A stretch of 64,000 nt of DNA from Alphaproteobacteria bacterium (GCA_018823835.1 JAHJHT010000002.1:1302001-1366000), one strand, 5' to 3'; numbered from the stretch's first letter, positions 46,868 through 55,958 are shown. Program-made: numbers and translations. Notes: generated by a model from the letters alone, not told the origin.

Positions 46868-46953
46868 TCTCCAGCCTGTGAACCGTCGCCCCGAGATACG
46901 CATTCGGCCGCTTGCATTCAAGCAAGCAGTTGCCCGGACGGCCAGGGAGGCTG

Positions 46954-48414
46954 TCAGGCGCCCTTGCGCGCCTTGATGCTGACGATCTGGAAAGGCGTGG
47001 CGCCGTAGCGTGCCAGCATCTCATCCGGGGCGCCGGCGTTGAAGCGACGGGACGGAACCGCGTTGAGCGTCGGAGCGCCCTCGCCTTCGGCAAGCGAGAG
47101 GGGAAAGCGGAAGCGGAGCAGGCGCGCGCGCGCGCCGCGGCCGAGCACCAGCGTTCTCAGCCGGACGTGGTGGCGGGTCAGCGAGTTTACCTCGAAATCG
47201 ATGCGGCGCATGGCCGGCGGCAGGTCGAGCGCCAGTGTCAGGTCGATGGAGCCATCCCAGGCCTCGCCATCGCCCCGGTCGGGCAACTCCAGGACCTTCT
47301 GCAGCGTGCGGACGGCCGTCTCGGTCGGCGCCCTGCCGATAATCGGCCTGGACAGCACGACCCGTCTGCGCGCCGAGGAGCGGCGATGCGTGCGCCACAG
47401 CCGACCCTGCTTGGCGACGGCACGCAGCAGCCAGGCCAAGCCTACGGTTCTCGCCTTGGGACGCGTCTCCGCTGCGGCGGCCAGGAGGCCGAACGGATGA
47501 CTGTAGGCGGAGCGCTCGAACTTCCGCTGCAACTCGACAGGTACTTCACGGTCCAGCCTGTCGCTGACATAGCCGAGCGCGATGGCGGCTGCGGCCTGAA
47601 GGCGGCGGCGGGAGACCACTTCTTCGAGCATGTTCCAGTCAACGCCGCGGTCGATGCTTGCGGCGATATCGGCCAGCCAGTCGCTCGACTTGTGAGCGTC
47701 GAGCGCGCCATGCGCCATGGAGATGGTGACCGCATCGGTCGGCGACGGAGCGCGCACGGAAGCATAGCCGACTGTGCCCGCCAGCGAGCGCTGCCAGATC
47801 GCGGCATCGTCGTCGGCAAGTTCATAAGGCGGATGAAATGGCGTGCGGTGAAGATCGAGATTGCCGAAGCGGCCGCGCACAAGGTTTATGCCGACGGCGT
47901 CGGAGAGCCGGCTTGCGTGATAGACGACCGAGCCCGAACCGGCGGGACGCCAGCCATCGTCCGTGAGTATCTCGTAGGCACGGGCGAGGTCGCCGGGGCG
48001 GACCACGACGTCGACATCGTTCAGCATGCGGCCGCGCGCGCCCGCGTCGCCTGTCGCCGCGCGCATGGCGCCCTTTATGACAAGCATTTCGACGCCAGCG
48101 GCCTGCAGCGCGCGCATGCCGGCGGAGGCCTCGCCGATGGCAAGCTGGCTGCGCGACCAGTTGGCGCGCTCGATGCCCTCGATGCGGGGCCGCATGGGAC
48201 TATCGGGGGCAAGCGTGGCGAGGCGCCTTGCCGCCAGCCCGATCAGGCGCATTTCGCCCGCGGTTAGCTGGTCGAAGTCGGCGGCGGCCTCGAAGGCGCG
48301 CCACGACTCGGCGGCAAGCGCATCGTCCGGCAGGGTCGCGGCGCGCAGCAGCCTGTCGATTTGCGGCGTCGGCCATGCCGCACGGAAAATCGCACCGGAG
48401 CGGTGGCGGGGCAT
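46954..48414 (-). CDS. Nucleotidyltransferase-like protein (NTP_transf_5 family)
   Basis: A 486-residue protein. Residues 105-145 carry MLVIKGAMRAATGDAGARGRM and LNDVDVVVRP, the K-G and D-x-D arrangement of the uncharacterised nucleotidyltransferase family PF14907. A middle helical part contains MAHGALDAHKSSDWLADI, also typical. The C-terminal region is rich in arginine. ATG 48414 shares one base with the stop of the GT2 gene. It is last in the PqqD-HprK-GT2-GT2 operon, as in related 'HPr-rel-A' cassettes; the transferred group is unknown. Confidence 0.78.
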   Translation of the reverse strand: MPRHRSGAIFRAAWPTPQIDRLLRAATLPDDALAAESWRAFEAAADFDQLTAGEMRLIGLAARRLATLAPDSPMRPRIEGIERANWSRSQLAIGEASAGMRALQAAGVEMLVIKGAMRAATGDAGARGRMLNDVDVVVRPGDLARAYEILTDDGWRPAGSGSVVYHASRLSDAVGINLVRGRFGNLDLHRTPFHPPYELADDDAAIWQRSLAGTVGYASVRAPSPTDAVTISMAHGALDAHKSSDWLADIAASIDRGVDWNMLEEVVSRRRLQAAAAIALGYVSDRLDREVPVELQRKFERSAYSHPFGLLAAAAETRPKARTVGLAWLLRAVAKQGRLWRTHRRSSARRRVVLSRPIIGRAPTETAVRTLQKVLELPDRGDGEAWDGSIDLTLALDLPPAMRRIDFEVNSLTRHHVRLRTLVLGRGARARLLRFRFPLSLAEGEGAPTLNAVPSRRFNAGAPDEMLARYGATPFQIVSIKARKGA

Positions 48415-49115
48415 CAGCTATCCTGTCCGGAACCGGATTGCTTGGCGCGCTGGCGCCGCCGCTCCAGGGCGTTGTGCGCGGCAAGCAGGTAGCCGCGACT
48501 GCGCTCGGCGTCGAGATTGCTCGACAGGCTGCCCGGGCGAATGCGGCGCATGGCGAGGATTTCCTCCAGCATGACATGGCGGTGGCCGATCTCGCGGCTG
48601 CGCGCCAGCCAGTCGACCAGTTCACCGAGGCGCCCCGGCGGATCAACAAGATCGCCCACTTCCTGCGCAGCGCCGGTCCGGAAAAACATCGTGGTGCGCG
48701 TCCAGAGACGGGTGACCCTGCCGTCGCCCGCCGGGTCCGGTTGGCTTCCATCCCTGAACAGGCGGCCGAGCGTGAATACGGCGGCAAGGCCCGGGTCGTC
48801 GCGCAGGACCGCGAGCTGGCGCTCGGCCTTGCCGGGCAGCCAGATGTCGTCAGCGTCGAGCGTGGCGAAGAAGGGCGTGTCCACCGTCTTCAACCCGGCC
48901 GTGGTCGCGGCGCCGGGGCCCTGGTTGATCTGGCGGATGACGGTAACCTTGCCGGAGCTTGCGGCGGCCAGCGCGGCTGTCTCGTCGGTCGAGCCGTCAT
49001 CGACGACGACGACGGCTTCGGGCGGTACGCTCTGGCCGAGGATCGAGTCGATCGCCTCGCCGATGGTGGCGGCTGCGTTATAGGCCGGGATCACCACCAC
49101 ATAGGACGTCGTCAT
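48414..49115 (-). CDS. Family 2 glycosyltransferase
   Basis: A 233-residue GT-A enzyme: VVVIPAYNAAATIGEAIDS, VVVDDGSTDET, INQGPGAATTAGL and the D-x-D metal site TLDADDIW. It lacks a long C-terminal domain. It overlaps the neighbouring GT2 gene by 4 nt (ATGA) and the nucleotidyltransferase gene by 1 nt. Acceptor and donor are not evident. Confidence 0.88.
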   Translation of the reverse strand: MTTSYVVVIPAYNAAATIGEAIDSILGQSVPPEAVVVVDDGSTDETAALAAASSGKVTVIRQINQGPGAATTAGLKTVDTPFFATLDADDIWLPGKAERQLAVLRDDPGLAAVFTLGRLFRDGSQPDPAGDGRVTRLWTRTTMFFRTGAAQEVGDLVDPPGRLGELVDWLARSREIGHRHVMLEEILAMRRIRPGSLSSNLDAERSRGYLLAAHNALERRRQRAKQSGSGQDS

Positions 49116-49876
49116 TCGCCGAATCCCTCTTCGATTTGGTCGCGGCGCAGGAACAGTTCCGAGAACACCTTGGGAATTCCGCTCTTGCCGCCGAGTCGGT
49201 TGCGGGCGGCCCATTTCATGCTGGCCAGCATGAATTCGCGCTGCATCTCCTCGACGTTGAGGGTCACGTTGGCGTCGTGGCGCCGGTAATAGCCGGCAAT
49301 GCCTTCGTCGAGGACCAGATTGTAGCCCTTCTCTACGACACGCAGGATGAAATCGGTATCGCAGCCCTGACGGAACTTTTCGTCGAACTGCCCGACCGCG
49401 GCGATGACTGAGGGGCGGTACATGGCCGACTGGAGATAGGGGCCGCGGATGACCTTGGTGGGGCTGGCGGGGTCGGGCCTCATGCCCGTTTCATCGGCGA
49501 CCGAGAACATCTCCATCAGCCCGTAGAGCACGTCGATGGCAGGGTCTCCGGCGAGGATGGCGCGCTGGCGCGCCAGCCGGCCCGGATAGGAAATGTCGTC
49601 GGAATCCAGAAAGGCGACGAAGCGGCAGTCCGGCCGGATGCTGGCGACGCCGGTGTTGCGCGCCGCGGCGATGCCCTTGCGCGGATTGGCAAGCAGTCTG
49701 ACCTCGGGAAACTCCGCTGCGATTGCCGCCACGATGTCGCGCGTGTCGTCGGTCGATCCGTCGTCGACGACGATCACGTCGAGGTCTATGCCGTCGCGCT
49801 CGGCGAGCAGCGAGCGCACGGCGACGTCGACGAAGCGGCCGGCATTGAAGGCAGGCATGATGACGCTAACGGAAAT
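49112..49876 (-). CDS. Family 2 glycosyltransferase, possible ATT start
   Basis: About 254 residues with the GT2 signature SVIMPAFNAGRFVDVAV, VVDDGSTDDTRDIV and D-x-D at FLDSDDISYPG. The start is unusual. GGAGG at 49883-49887 lies 6 nt before an ATT codon (49876-49874) that begins I-S-V-S-V-I-M-P; the first ATG would delete the opening beta strand and has no ribosome site. Upstream in-frame codons lie within the kinase gene. It overlaps the kinase stop, so re-initiation is also possible. Confidence 0.82.
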   Translation of the reverse strand: MSVSVIMPAFNAGRFVDVAVRSLLAERDGIDLDVIVVDDGSTDDTRDIVAAIAAEFPEVRLLANPRKGIAAARNTGVASIRPDCRFVAFLDSDDISYPGRLARQRAILAGDPAIDVLYGLMEMFSVADETGMRPDPASPTKVIRGPYLQSAMYRPSVIAAVGQFDEKFRQGCDTDFILRVVEKGYNLVLDEGIAGYYRRHDANVTLNVEEMQREFMLASMKWAARNRLGGKSGIPKVFSELFLRRDQIEEGFGE

Positions 49877-50975
49877 GACCGGCCTCCGGGGAAAGCAGGG
49901 GTGCGATTGTATCGGCGATCTCGCGCGGATCTTCCGACAGGTGAAGGCGGTAGGCTGGAAGGCGCTTTGCGATGCTGCCGAAAAAGCGGAACCCTTCCTC
50001 GGCATCGCCGGGAAGCTGGAAGACCGCCGAGGGCACGAGGGCGAGCGCAGCTTCGCGGGCGCCGACGGGCTCGATGCGGGTGCGCTCGAGCCGGGCGACA
50101 TGCGGCAGCAGGATGGCCCGGATCTCCAGCTGGTCGGCGATGCAGCCCGGCGCAAGGCCGGCCGGGTCGAACTCGATCTTGCCGTGCCAGTTCAACCGGG
50201 AGTCGGGAATGGCTTCGAGCCGCACGCCGGCGCGACGAAGGCCGGACGGGTCCTGCTTGAACTGGCGGAATACCGGGTAGGCAGTGACCTGATTGCCCTG
50301 CGCGACCGCGACGTAGTCGTCGCCGACGCTCGCCAGGCCGTTCATCACGCCGGCAAGCGTGGTGCCGGACTTGCCCGAGCCGCTGGCGCCGACAATAAGT
50401 GCCCCGCGGCCGTCGAACCCCAGGGTCGCGGCATGGGTGAGGCGCATGCCTGCTTGCGCGTAGGCCCAGTGCAGGAACAGGCGGAGCGGCGAGGCCTTCT
50501 CCCATGGCGGCATGGCCAGACCGGACGGCAGGGATTGGACCCCGAAGCCATCGGCAGGATCGTAGAACTGCCAGGACGGCGCGTCGTGGTGGTAGAAGCC
50601 GCGCCTGCCAGCAGCGGCCAGGATCTGGCTAAACTCGCGCGACGAAAAGCCGGCATGTTCGTCCCATCCGGCTGGGTGATCCCAGCCATCCGCATCGGCG
50701 TCCAGGGCGAACACCTCTGCCCTATGCGGCGACGCCGCAGTGCGGTCCTGTTGCAGGAGCATCGCGGCGCACAGATCGGCGAGTTCGGGGCTGGCGAACC
50801 AGACTGCAAGGTCGAGCCCTGGCATGGCAAAGCTTCGCCGCTGCAGGCGCTCGCGCGGATAATGCCTGGCTGCCTCAAGCAGCCGGCCGGCATAGGCGGC
50901 AAGGCCATCCTGCGAAACGGTGGCGGGTGAAAGCCGCTGCTCGGCGGTCACCGGTCGGGACGTGGCGCCGGCCAT
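49866..50975 (-). CDS. HprK-related kinase A
   Basis: A 369-residue protein. The second half has an HPr kinase-like P-loop at residues 196-203 (GASGSGKS) preceded by LTHAATLGFDGRGALIV and followed by GDDYVAVA, the strand that carries acidic metal residues in HprK. The N-terminal 150 residues are family specific. There is no PTS in the window. It fits the NCBI family 'HprK-related kinase A', which travels with a PqqD-like protein. It overlaps the pqqD-like gene by 28 bp. Confidence 0.82.
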   Translation of the reverse strand: MAGATSRPVTAEQRLSPATVSQDGLAAYAGRLLEAARHYPRERLQRRSFAMPGLDLAVWFASPELADLCAAMLLQQDRTAASPHRAEVFALDADADGWDHPAGWDEHAGFSSREFSQILAAAGRRGFYHHDAPSWQFYDPADGFGVQSLPSGLAMPPWEKASPLRLFLHWAYAQAGMRLTHAATLGFDGRGALIVGASGSGKSGTTLAGVMNGLASVGDDYVAVAQGNQVTAYPVFRQFKQDPSGLRRAGVRLEAIPDSRLNWHGKIEFDPAGLAPGCIADQLEIRAILLPHVARLERTRIEPVGAREAALALVPSAVFQLPGDAEEGFRFFGSIAKRLPAYRLHLSEDPREIADTIAPLLSPEAGHFR

Positions 50976-51373
50976 CCCGCCTGCTCGTCAACGTCATGGA
51001 TAGGATCGGCAAAGATCAGTTCGGCGAGATCGTCGAAGACCTCTATCTGGGCTGCCTCGCCGGACCAGTCGGCGGCGAGAGGCCCGGTGGGCGTGGCAGA
51101 GCCCTCGCGCGGCCTTATCAATCCGAGTTCGAGCACGCGATCAAGGAACTGCGCCGCGCTGTCGCGCAAGCCCGGCTGGCTAGCGGCAATGCTGCCCAGG
51201 ATGGCCTGAGGCGTGTGGCCATCAAGCAGCGCGGCCCAGATCGGAGACGCCACGCCGCCAAGGCTGAAATAATGCCCGTCGGACAGGTTCAGGATCACGA
51301 CCTGACCGTTGAAATCCTCGGCAACGATGTCCGGGTCGTTAATCGCATAGACGTCGGTCACTCTGACGGACAT
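50948..51373 (-). CDS. PqqD-like protein of the HPr-rel-A system
   Basis: A 141-residue protein. The core is a PqqD/RRE-type winged helix: VVILNLSDGHYFSLGGVASPIWAALLDG followed by AILGSIAAS and FLDRVLELGLI. PqqD proteins present a peptide to modifying enzymes. About 45 extra C-terminal residues are acidic. GGAGA precedes ATG 51373. It is the first gene of the five-gene operon and has a promoter-like pair upstream. Confidence 0.8.
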   Translation of the reverse strand: MSVRVTDVYAINDPDIVAEDFNGQVVILNLSDGHYFSLGGVASPIWAALLDGHTPQAILGSIAASQPGLRDSAAQFLDRVLELGLIRPREGSATPTGPLAADWSGEAAQIEVFDDLAELIFADPIHDVDEQAGWPAPRPDR

Positions 51374-51422
51374 AGAATCTCCATCGAAAAAGCCTTGCAT
51401 TACCTAAGGGAGGGGCAGTGCT

Positions 51423-51452
51423 CTTATAGACTATCCGGGCCTTGTGCTTCAA
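51423..51452 (-). promoter_or_regulatory. Candidate sigma-70 promoter of the PqqD/HprK operon
   Basis: On the minus strand TTGAAG (51452-51447) and TATAAG (51428-51423) are 18 bp apart, about 50 bp before the PqqD-like ATG. The spacing and sequence are good for a housekeeping promoter; no direct proof. Confidence 0.45.
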
Positions 51453-51643
51453 GCGCGGGCGGACGACGGAGAAATGCTGTGGTTAAAGCAGGAGGGCCGC
51501 AACCGGCGGCTTGCCCACAGCCGGAAAAGATTTTCCGGATTTTGGCTGGTACGAAGCCATGGCCGGAGCTCGGCAGCGTGCCGAATCAAAAAGTCCTGCA
51601 GAGGTGATGAACGCGATGCCACACCTCCGCGACAACTTGCAGG

Positions 51644-51964
51644 TCAATTGCCGGATAGGCTGGAAATATAGGCGATGATGCCGGCAATCTGGACCGGCGT
51701 GGCCTCGAACTCAGGCATGTCGGGATGGCCGGTGAAAATGCCTTCTGCCAGAGCCTCCTCCAGGTTCTGCAGAGGATATTTTTCGTGCAGCGTACGGAAG
51801 GCCGGCGCATCCGGGTGGGGACTCTTGTCGGCGACGCCGATGGCGTGGCAGGCGGCGCACCGGGCCTCGATCAGGGCCTTGCCCGCCTCGATGTCGCCAT
51901 TGTCCTGCGCCGCCGCGGGGAGCGCTGCCGAGACGACGGTCAGTACGGCGAGCAGCCTTTTCAT
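51644..51964 (-). CDS. Small class I cytochrome c
   Basis: A 106-residue exported c-type cytochrome: signal peptide ending PAAA, heme motif CAACH at residues 36-40, and a probable axial methionine in GHPDMPEFEA. It would carry electrons in the periplasm. Its ATG overlaps the stop of the host-attachment gene (ATGA), so the two are coupled, and both lie below a FixK-like box. Confidence 0.9.
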   Translation of the reverse strand: MKRLLAVLTVVSAALPAAAQDNGDIEAGKALIEARCAACHAIGVADKSPHPDAPAFRTLHEKYPLQNLEEALAEGIFTGHPDMPEFEATPVQIAGIIAYISSLSGN

Positions 51965-52368
51965 GATGCCTTGACCAGCGCGGCCTTGATCGATTCCACG
52001 GACTGGCCCGTCAAATCCTTGGCGATCTCGCCAACAAGGGCGGAGGCGACAGCCGGGTGGAAGTGCTTGCGCATTTCGCCGAGCGTCCGCGGATCTGCGA
52101 TGACGACAAGCTGGCCGACCTCGCCGGCGATGACCTGGCGGTTGAGATAGCTGGCGACGGACGCTGCATGGTCGTCCTCGGCGAGACGGCTCCTGTCGGG
52201 ATTGGCGCCGGTGCTCCTGTGGCGCATGCCCGAGCCCTCGTTGCGAATCTCTATCGACGCGTCGGGCATGGCTTCGAGTGCGATATGCGGTTCTGCCGCC
52301 TTGTTGCGGAAGAGCCGCAGCGACCGTCCGTCCGCGACGGCGATGACGGTGTCGTTGGGAATGATCAT
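51961..52368 (-). CDS. Host-attachment-family protein (Host_attach / baeRF-like)
   Basis: A 135-residue protein with an N-terminal VIAVADGRSLRLFRNK strand-turn typical of the 'protein required for attachment to host cells' family, and VVIADPRTLGEMRKH in the second half (eRF1-like domain). The fold suggests an RNA- or ribosome-related role despite the name. ATG 52368 begins directly at the first strand. It is about 98 bp below the palindrome at 52,466. Confidence 0.82.
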   Translation of the reverse strand: MIIPNDTVIAVADGRSLRLFRNKAAEPHIALEAMPDASIEIRNEGSGMRHRSTGANPDRSRLAEDDHAASVASYLNRQVIAGEVGQLVVIADPRTLGEMRKHFHPAVASALVGEIAKDLTGQSVESIKAALVKAS

Positions 52369-52465
52369 GAGAAGCCTGCCTCGTCTTGCTGTTGTACCAT
52401 CGGCCCTGATTGTCGCTGAACGCGCGGCCGGTCCTGCAAAATCGCAGGTCGCGGCACGCGCGGCA

Positions 52466-52479
52466 TTGACGCAAGTCAA
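52466..52479. promoter_or_regulatory. FixK/FNR-like palindrome between a host-attachment operon and mscS
   Basis: TTGACGCAAGTCAA is a perfect TTGAC-N4-GTCAA dyad, a common variant of the rhizobial FixK/FnrN box. It lies 98 bp from the host-attachment ATG (minus) and 48 bp from the MscS ATG (plus). The cytochrome c gene makes low-oxygen control plausible for the minus side. Confidence 0.65.
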
Positions 52480-52526
52480 TACCACCGGCGCATTGCCCGC
52501 GACGGCCGGCCGTATAGAGTGGATCA

Positions 52527-53813
52527 ATGGATATCGAGCGCATCGCAGGCGACGTAGCAGGCTGGGTCGAACAGCAGATCGTCGAGCTGTCGCAGCCCTG
52601 GTCGCTCTACCAGCTCGCCATGATCGCGGTGCTGTTCCTTGCCGCCAAGCTGCTGGCGGGCCGGGTGGAGGGACGGCTCGAGGAACGCGCCCGACGAATC
52701 AAAGGGCACCAGGGGTTGCTGCGGGTGGTGGTCGCGCTGATGCGGCGCACCAAGTGGATCGTCTTCGTCGGCCTGCTGTTCGTCACGCTGACCATCCTGC
52801 GTGCCACGACCTGGCCGAGCCGGAGTTATTTGATCAGCATTGCCCTGTCGCTGGCGCTGGCCTGGCTGACGGTCTCGGTACTGTCGCGCGTCATCCGCAA
52901 CCGGCTGGTCGCGCGGGTGATCAGCGTGCTTGCATGGACATACGCGGCACTGGTCATCCTCGGGCTGAACGACGAGGTGGCGGCATTTCTTGACGGCCTC
53001 GCGGTGCAACTCGGCGACATCCGCCTGACCGTCCTGATGGCGATCAAGGCGTTCCTGCTGCTCAGCGGGACGATCTGGCTGGCGATCGTTTCGGGCAACT
53101 ATTTCGACGAGCGGCTGCAGCAGTCGGAAGAACTGACGCCGTCGATCCGCGTGCTGATAGGCAAGATCGTCAAGATTGGCCTCGTCATCTTCGCCGGTGC
53201 GGCCGCGCTGTCCATGGTTGGCGTCGACCTGACCGCGCTGACCGTGTTGTCGGGCGCCATCGGCGTCGGCCTCGGCTTTGGCCTCCAGAAAGTGGTGTCG
53301 AACTTCATCTCGGGCGTCATCATCCTGCTCGACAAGTCGATCAAGCCCGGCGACACGATCACGCTTGGCGAGACTTTCGGCTGGATCCGCGAGCTGCGCG
53401 CGCGCTTCGTGTCGGTGGTGACCCGCGACGGCCGCGAATACCTCATCCCCAACGAGGACTTCATCACCCAGCAGGTGATCAACTGGTCGTTCAGCGATGA
53501 CCATGTGCGGCTCGATATCCATTTCGGCGTCTCCTACGATTCCGACCCGCATCTGGTGAGCAAGATCGCGATCGAGGCCGCCATGGGCGTTGCCCGAGTC
53601 GACGCCGACCGCAAGCCGGTCTGCTGGTTGACGGCTTTCGGCGATTCCTCGCTCGACTTCGTGCTGCGCTTCTGGATCCACGACCCGCAACAGGGGCTGA
53701 CCAATGTGCGCGGCAAGGTTCTGCTGGCGCTGTGGGACACCTTCAAGGAGCATGGCGTGAAAATCCCCTATCCGCACCGCGAGGTTATCATGCGCAGGGA
53801 GGCAGGGGATTGA
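52527..53813 (+). CDS. MscS-family mechanosensitive channel
   Basis: A 428-residue membrane protein. Four to five helices precede the pore helix and MscS core (SGAIGVGLGFGLQKVVSNFISGVIILLDKS shape, from about residue 250), then the beta domain with RDGREYLIPNEDFI. It opens under tension to release osmolytes. It is longer than E. coli MscS (286) because of extra N-terminal helices. It is monocistronic, followed by a convergent gene. Confidence 0.93.
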   Translation: MDIERIAGDVAGWVEQQIVELSQPWSLYQLAMIAVLFLAAKLLAGRVEGRLEERARRIKGHQGLLRVVVALMRRTKWIVFVGLLFVTLTILRATTWPSRSYLISIALSLALAWLTVSVLSRVIRNRLVARVISVLAWTYAALVILGLNDEVAAFLDGLAVQLGDIRLTVLMAIKAFLLLSGTIWLAIVSGNYFDERLQQSEELTPSIRVLIGKIVKIGLVIFAGAAALSMVGVDLTALTVLSGAIGVGLGFGLQKVVSNFISGVIILLDKSIKPGDTITLGETFGWIRELRARFVSVVTRDGREYLIPNEDFITQQVINWSFSDDHVRLDIHFGVSYDSDPHLVSKIAIEAAMGVARVDADRKPVCWLTAFGDSSLDFVLRFWIHDPQQGLTNVRGKVLLALWDTFKEHGVKIPYPHREVIMRREAGD

Positions 53814-53826
53814 AGGTGGCCTGTCG

Positions 53827-54993
53827 CTAGGATGGGCGGCGGCGCCTTGCTCCGGCCGATGTCCGGCTGTCCCTGACGGCGTGCAGGATCTCCTCGGTGA
53901 GATCGCCGAACAGCGGCGCACCGTGCACGAGCTGGTAGGAATCGCAGCCGCCGCGGAAATTCACCTCGAGAAAGATCGGCTCGCCATCGGGCGCAATCGC
54001 GATGTCCCACGAGACGATGTCGAAATGGTAGATCTGCCGATGCAGGTCGCGCGCGAAGGCGCAGGCACGGGCGTGACCCGGGACCTCGAGCCGGCTGGCG
54101 AAGCTGAAGCCGGTGGTCGGATGTTGTGCAAAGACGTTGCCGTGGATGTCGAAGGCCCGCTCGGCCAGCCGGCCGTCCGGCCCGATGCCGCAGGCGATAC
54201 CGCCGGTGCCAAGATTGTCATTGATGCGGCCGCCGACGCCGAAGCGCGCAATCGTCATCAGCACGCGAATTTCCTCACGCCAGCGCAGCGTCACGACCCT
54301 GATGGTGTTGACGGAGGCGGGATGGACGCCGGCCATATCGGCATGCTGGACGATCATCTCCTGGACGAGGAAGTCGTCGCCGTAGAGCCGCTCGATATCC
54401 TCGAGGGAGCATTCCTGGCCACCGACGCGAAGAGCGCCGCCGGCGACCTCCAGCAGGCGGATGCCGACGCCGTTGTCGGTACGGCTGCCCTTGACGATCA
54501 AACGCCGACCCTCGAATTCAGCGAGGTGTGCCGCGGCATCGCGGCGCGACAGCGGCGCCGAGCCGACGTAGTAGGTCCGGTGCATGCGCTTGAGGATCGT
54601 GACGGGCGTCCGGTCCGCCTGCAGGAGGACGTCGCTGAGATTCTTGTCCAGATAGGCGGGCCTGAGTGCGTTCTCGTTGAAGAAGGGCAGGATGTCGTCG
54701 ACCCAGACCTGTCCCGGAATGAAGCGGACATCATCGTTGCCGGTGCCATCGGCGAAAGCGAGATGCCAGAGCGGGGTGATCTCGAGGCCGAAATGCAGTC
54801 GCCAATAGCGTGCCACGTCTGCGCGGTAGGCGTCGTAACGCGGATCGGCCATGAGCCGGCGCGCCTTCAGCAGCATCGGACTGTTGCGGATTTGGCGGCG
54901 CACCCGCCGCGCCCGCCGCAGCCGGGCCTTGAGGGCGGCGAGCGCGGAACCCGGGCCGAAAAATCGTGTCGCAAACTTGCCTGATATGCCCAA
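53827..54993 (-). CDS. ATP-grasp protein of the sugar-transfer type
   Basis: About 388 residues. After a basic N-terminal helix the ATP-grasp domain shows RRLIVKGSRTDNGVGI, FLVQEMIVQHADMAG, SVNTIRVVTLRW, NDNLGTGGIACGI and the metal end WDIAIAPDGEPIFLEVNFRG. This matches the 'sugar-transfer associated ATP-grasp' family near polysaccharide genes. TTG 54993, with an AAGG in front, gives a start just before the first helix, but other starts are possible. Its amine/acid substrates are unknown. Confidence 0.78.
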   Translation of the reverse strand: MGISGKFATRFFGPGSALAALKARLRRARRVRRQIRNSPMLLKARRLMADPRYDAYRADVARYWRLHFGLEITPLWHLAFADGTGNDDVRFIPGQVWVDDILPFFNENALRPAYLDKNLSDVLLQADRTPVTILKRMHRTYYVGSAPLSRRDAAAHLAEFEGRRLIVKGSRTDNGVGIRLLEVAGGALRVGGQECSLEDIERLYGDDFLVQEMIVQHADMAGVHPASVNTIRVVTLRWREEIRVLMTIARFGVGGRINDNLGTGGIACGIGPDGRLAERAFDIHGNVFAQHPTTGFSFASRLEVPGHARACAFARDLHRQIYHFDIVSWDIAIAPDGEPIFLEVNFRGGCDSYQLVHGAPLFGDLTEEILHAVRDSRTSAGARRRRPS

Positions 54994-55175
54994 CCTTGCA
55001 CCACCCGTTCCTGCGCATCGCCGGCACCCGGTCCGGGGCGGATTGCAGGGGGAATGTCTGGCACAGATTTTCCCGCGGTGCGACCACAGCCTTGTGAGCC
55101 GCGGCTGGCATGGCATCTGGCGCGCGGGAACGACGAGATGGCGGCTTGTCGCTAAGCCAAGCCCACGGGAGTTTG

Positions 55176-55958
55176 CTAGTTCCTTCCCTTGATCCTGCGC
55201 CATATCTCCCCGACCAGCGAACGCGGGAAGGGAAAACGACTGTAGACCGTTTCTGCATCGAGCCACTGGTTGTCGGCCATGTCGCGCCTGGCCCGCGCAA
55301 AGAATTCGGCGCAGACATTGAAGCCGAAACGCGTCGACAATGTCTCCAGATCGCTCAGGTAGTGCGGGTCGCTGTAGCGCGGCTTGTGCGCGAGCAAGGC
55401 GCCGAAGTCATGGGAATCGTCGACATCGTTGCACAGCTTCAGCAGCAGCATCTCCTTGTTCTGGTTCTCGTCGGGTCCATTGTCCACCAGCTTCCGGGCG
55501 ATCGAAACATTGAAGGGGTATTGCGAGAAGGCAAAGACAAGCTTCTCGACCTCAGCTCCCGTGCGCTCGCGAAGCCAGCTGCGATGTGCATCGCTGTTTC
55601 CGCGCGTACCGTCGGGAAACCGTCCATGCTTGTAAGCGGCGTGGAGGAACGCGGTTCGGATCAGATCGAGGCTCGCGCCCTGTGCCAGGGCCGCACTGGC
55701 CGTTCCCACGGCGTGACAGAGGAACGGTCTTCCAGTCGACCTGATCTTGCTGCCAAAGAGCATGCAGGCTGTCTCGTTGTCCCTCTGCAGGATGACCAGG
55801 TCCTGCCGTGAGTGTCCGGCTGTTCGCAACTGCTGATAGAGCTGCAGATTTGTCTGTGCGAGAGTCGGCGACAACCTGATTCTCCGATTGCAATGGTTCT
55901 CCGCAGGCCTGAAGCCCTGTCTATCGCAGGGGTGGGCCGCGAGCAAATTTTGCATCAT
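55176..55958 (-). CDS. Protein with an HD-like (DUF6817-type) region, function unknown
   Basis: About 260 residues. The middle RPFLCHAVGTASAALAQGASLDLIRTAFLHAAYKHGRF shape recalls the HD-superfamily pattern H...A..HD with A-F-L-H as the second site; LLKLCNDVDD fits the last aspartate. The last 60 residues are helical. Start is unclear: ATGs at 55958 and 55955 lack good ribosome sites and 56024 is also in frame. A TTGAC-N4-ATCAA box lies upstream at 56,054. Confidence 0.5.
   Translation of the reverse strand: MMQNLLAAHPCDRQGFRPAENHCNRRIRLSPTLAQTNLQLYQQLRTAGHSRQDLVILQRDNETACMLFGSKIRSTGRPFLCHAVGTASAALAQGASLDLIRTAFLHAAYKHGRFPDGTRGNSDAHRSWLRERTGAEVEKLVFAFSQYPFNVSIARKLVDNGPDENQNKEMLLLKLCNDVDDSHDFGALLAHKPRYSDPHYLSDLETLSTRFGFNVCAEFFARARRDMADNQWLDAETVYSRFPFPRSLVGEIWRRIKGRN

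Noticed and set aside
51483..51560. 25-codon minus-strand ORF upstream of the PqqD-like gene as RiPP precursor
   Set aside because: No ribosome site, it lies upstream of the best promoter, and it has no leader/core look.
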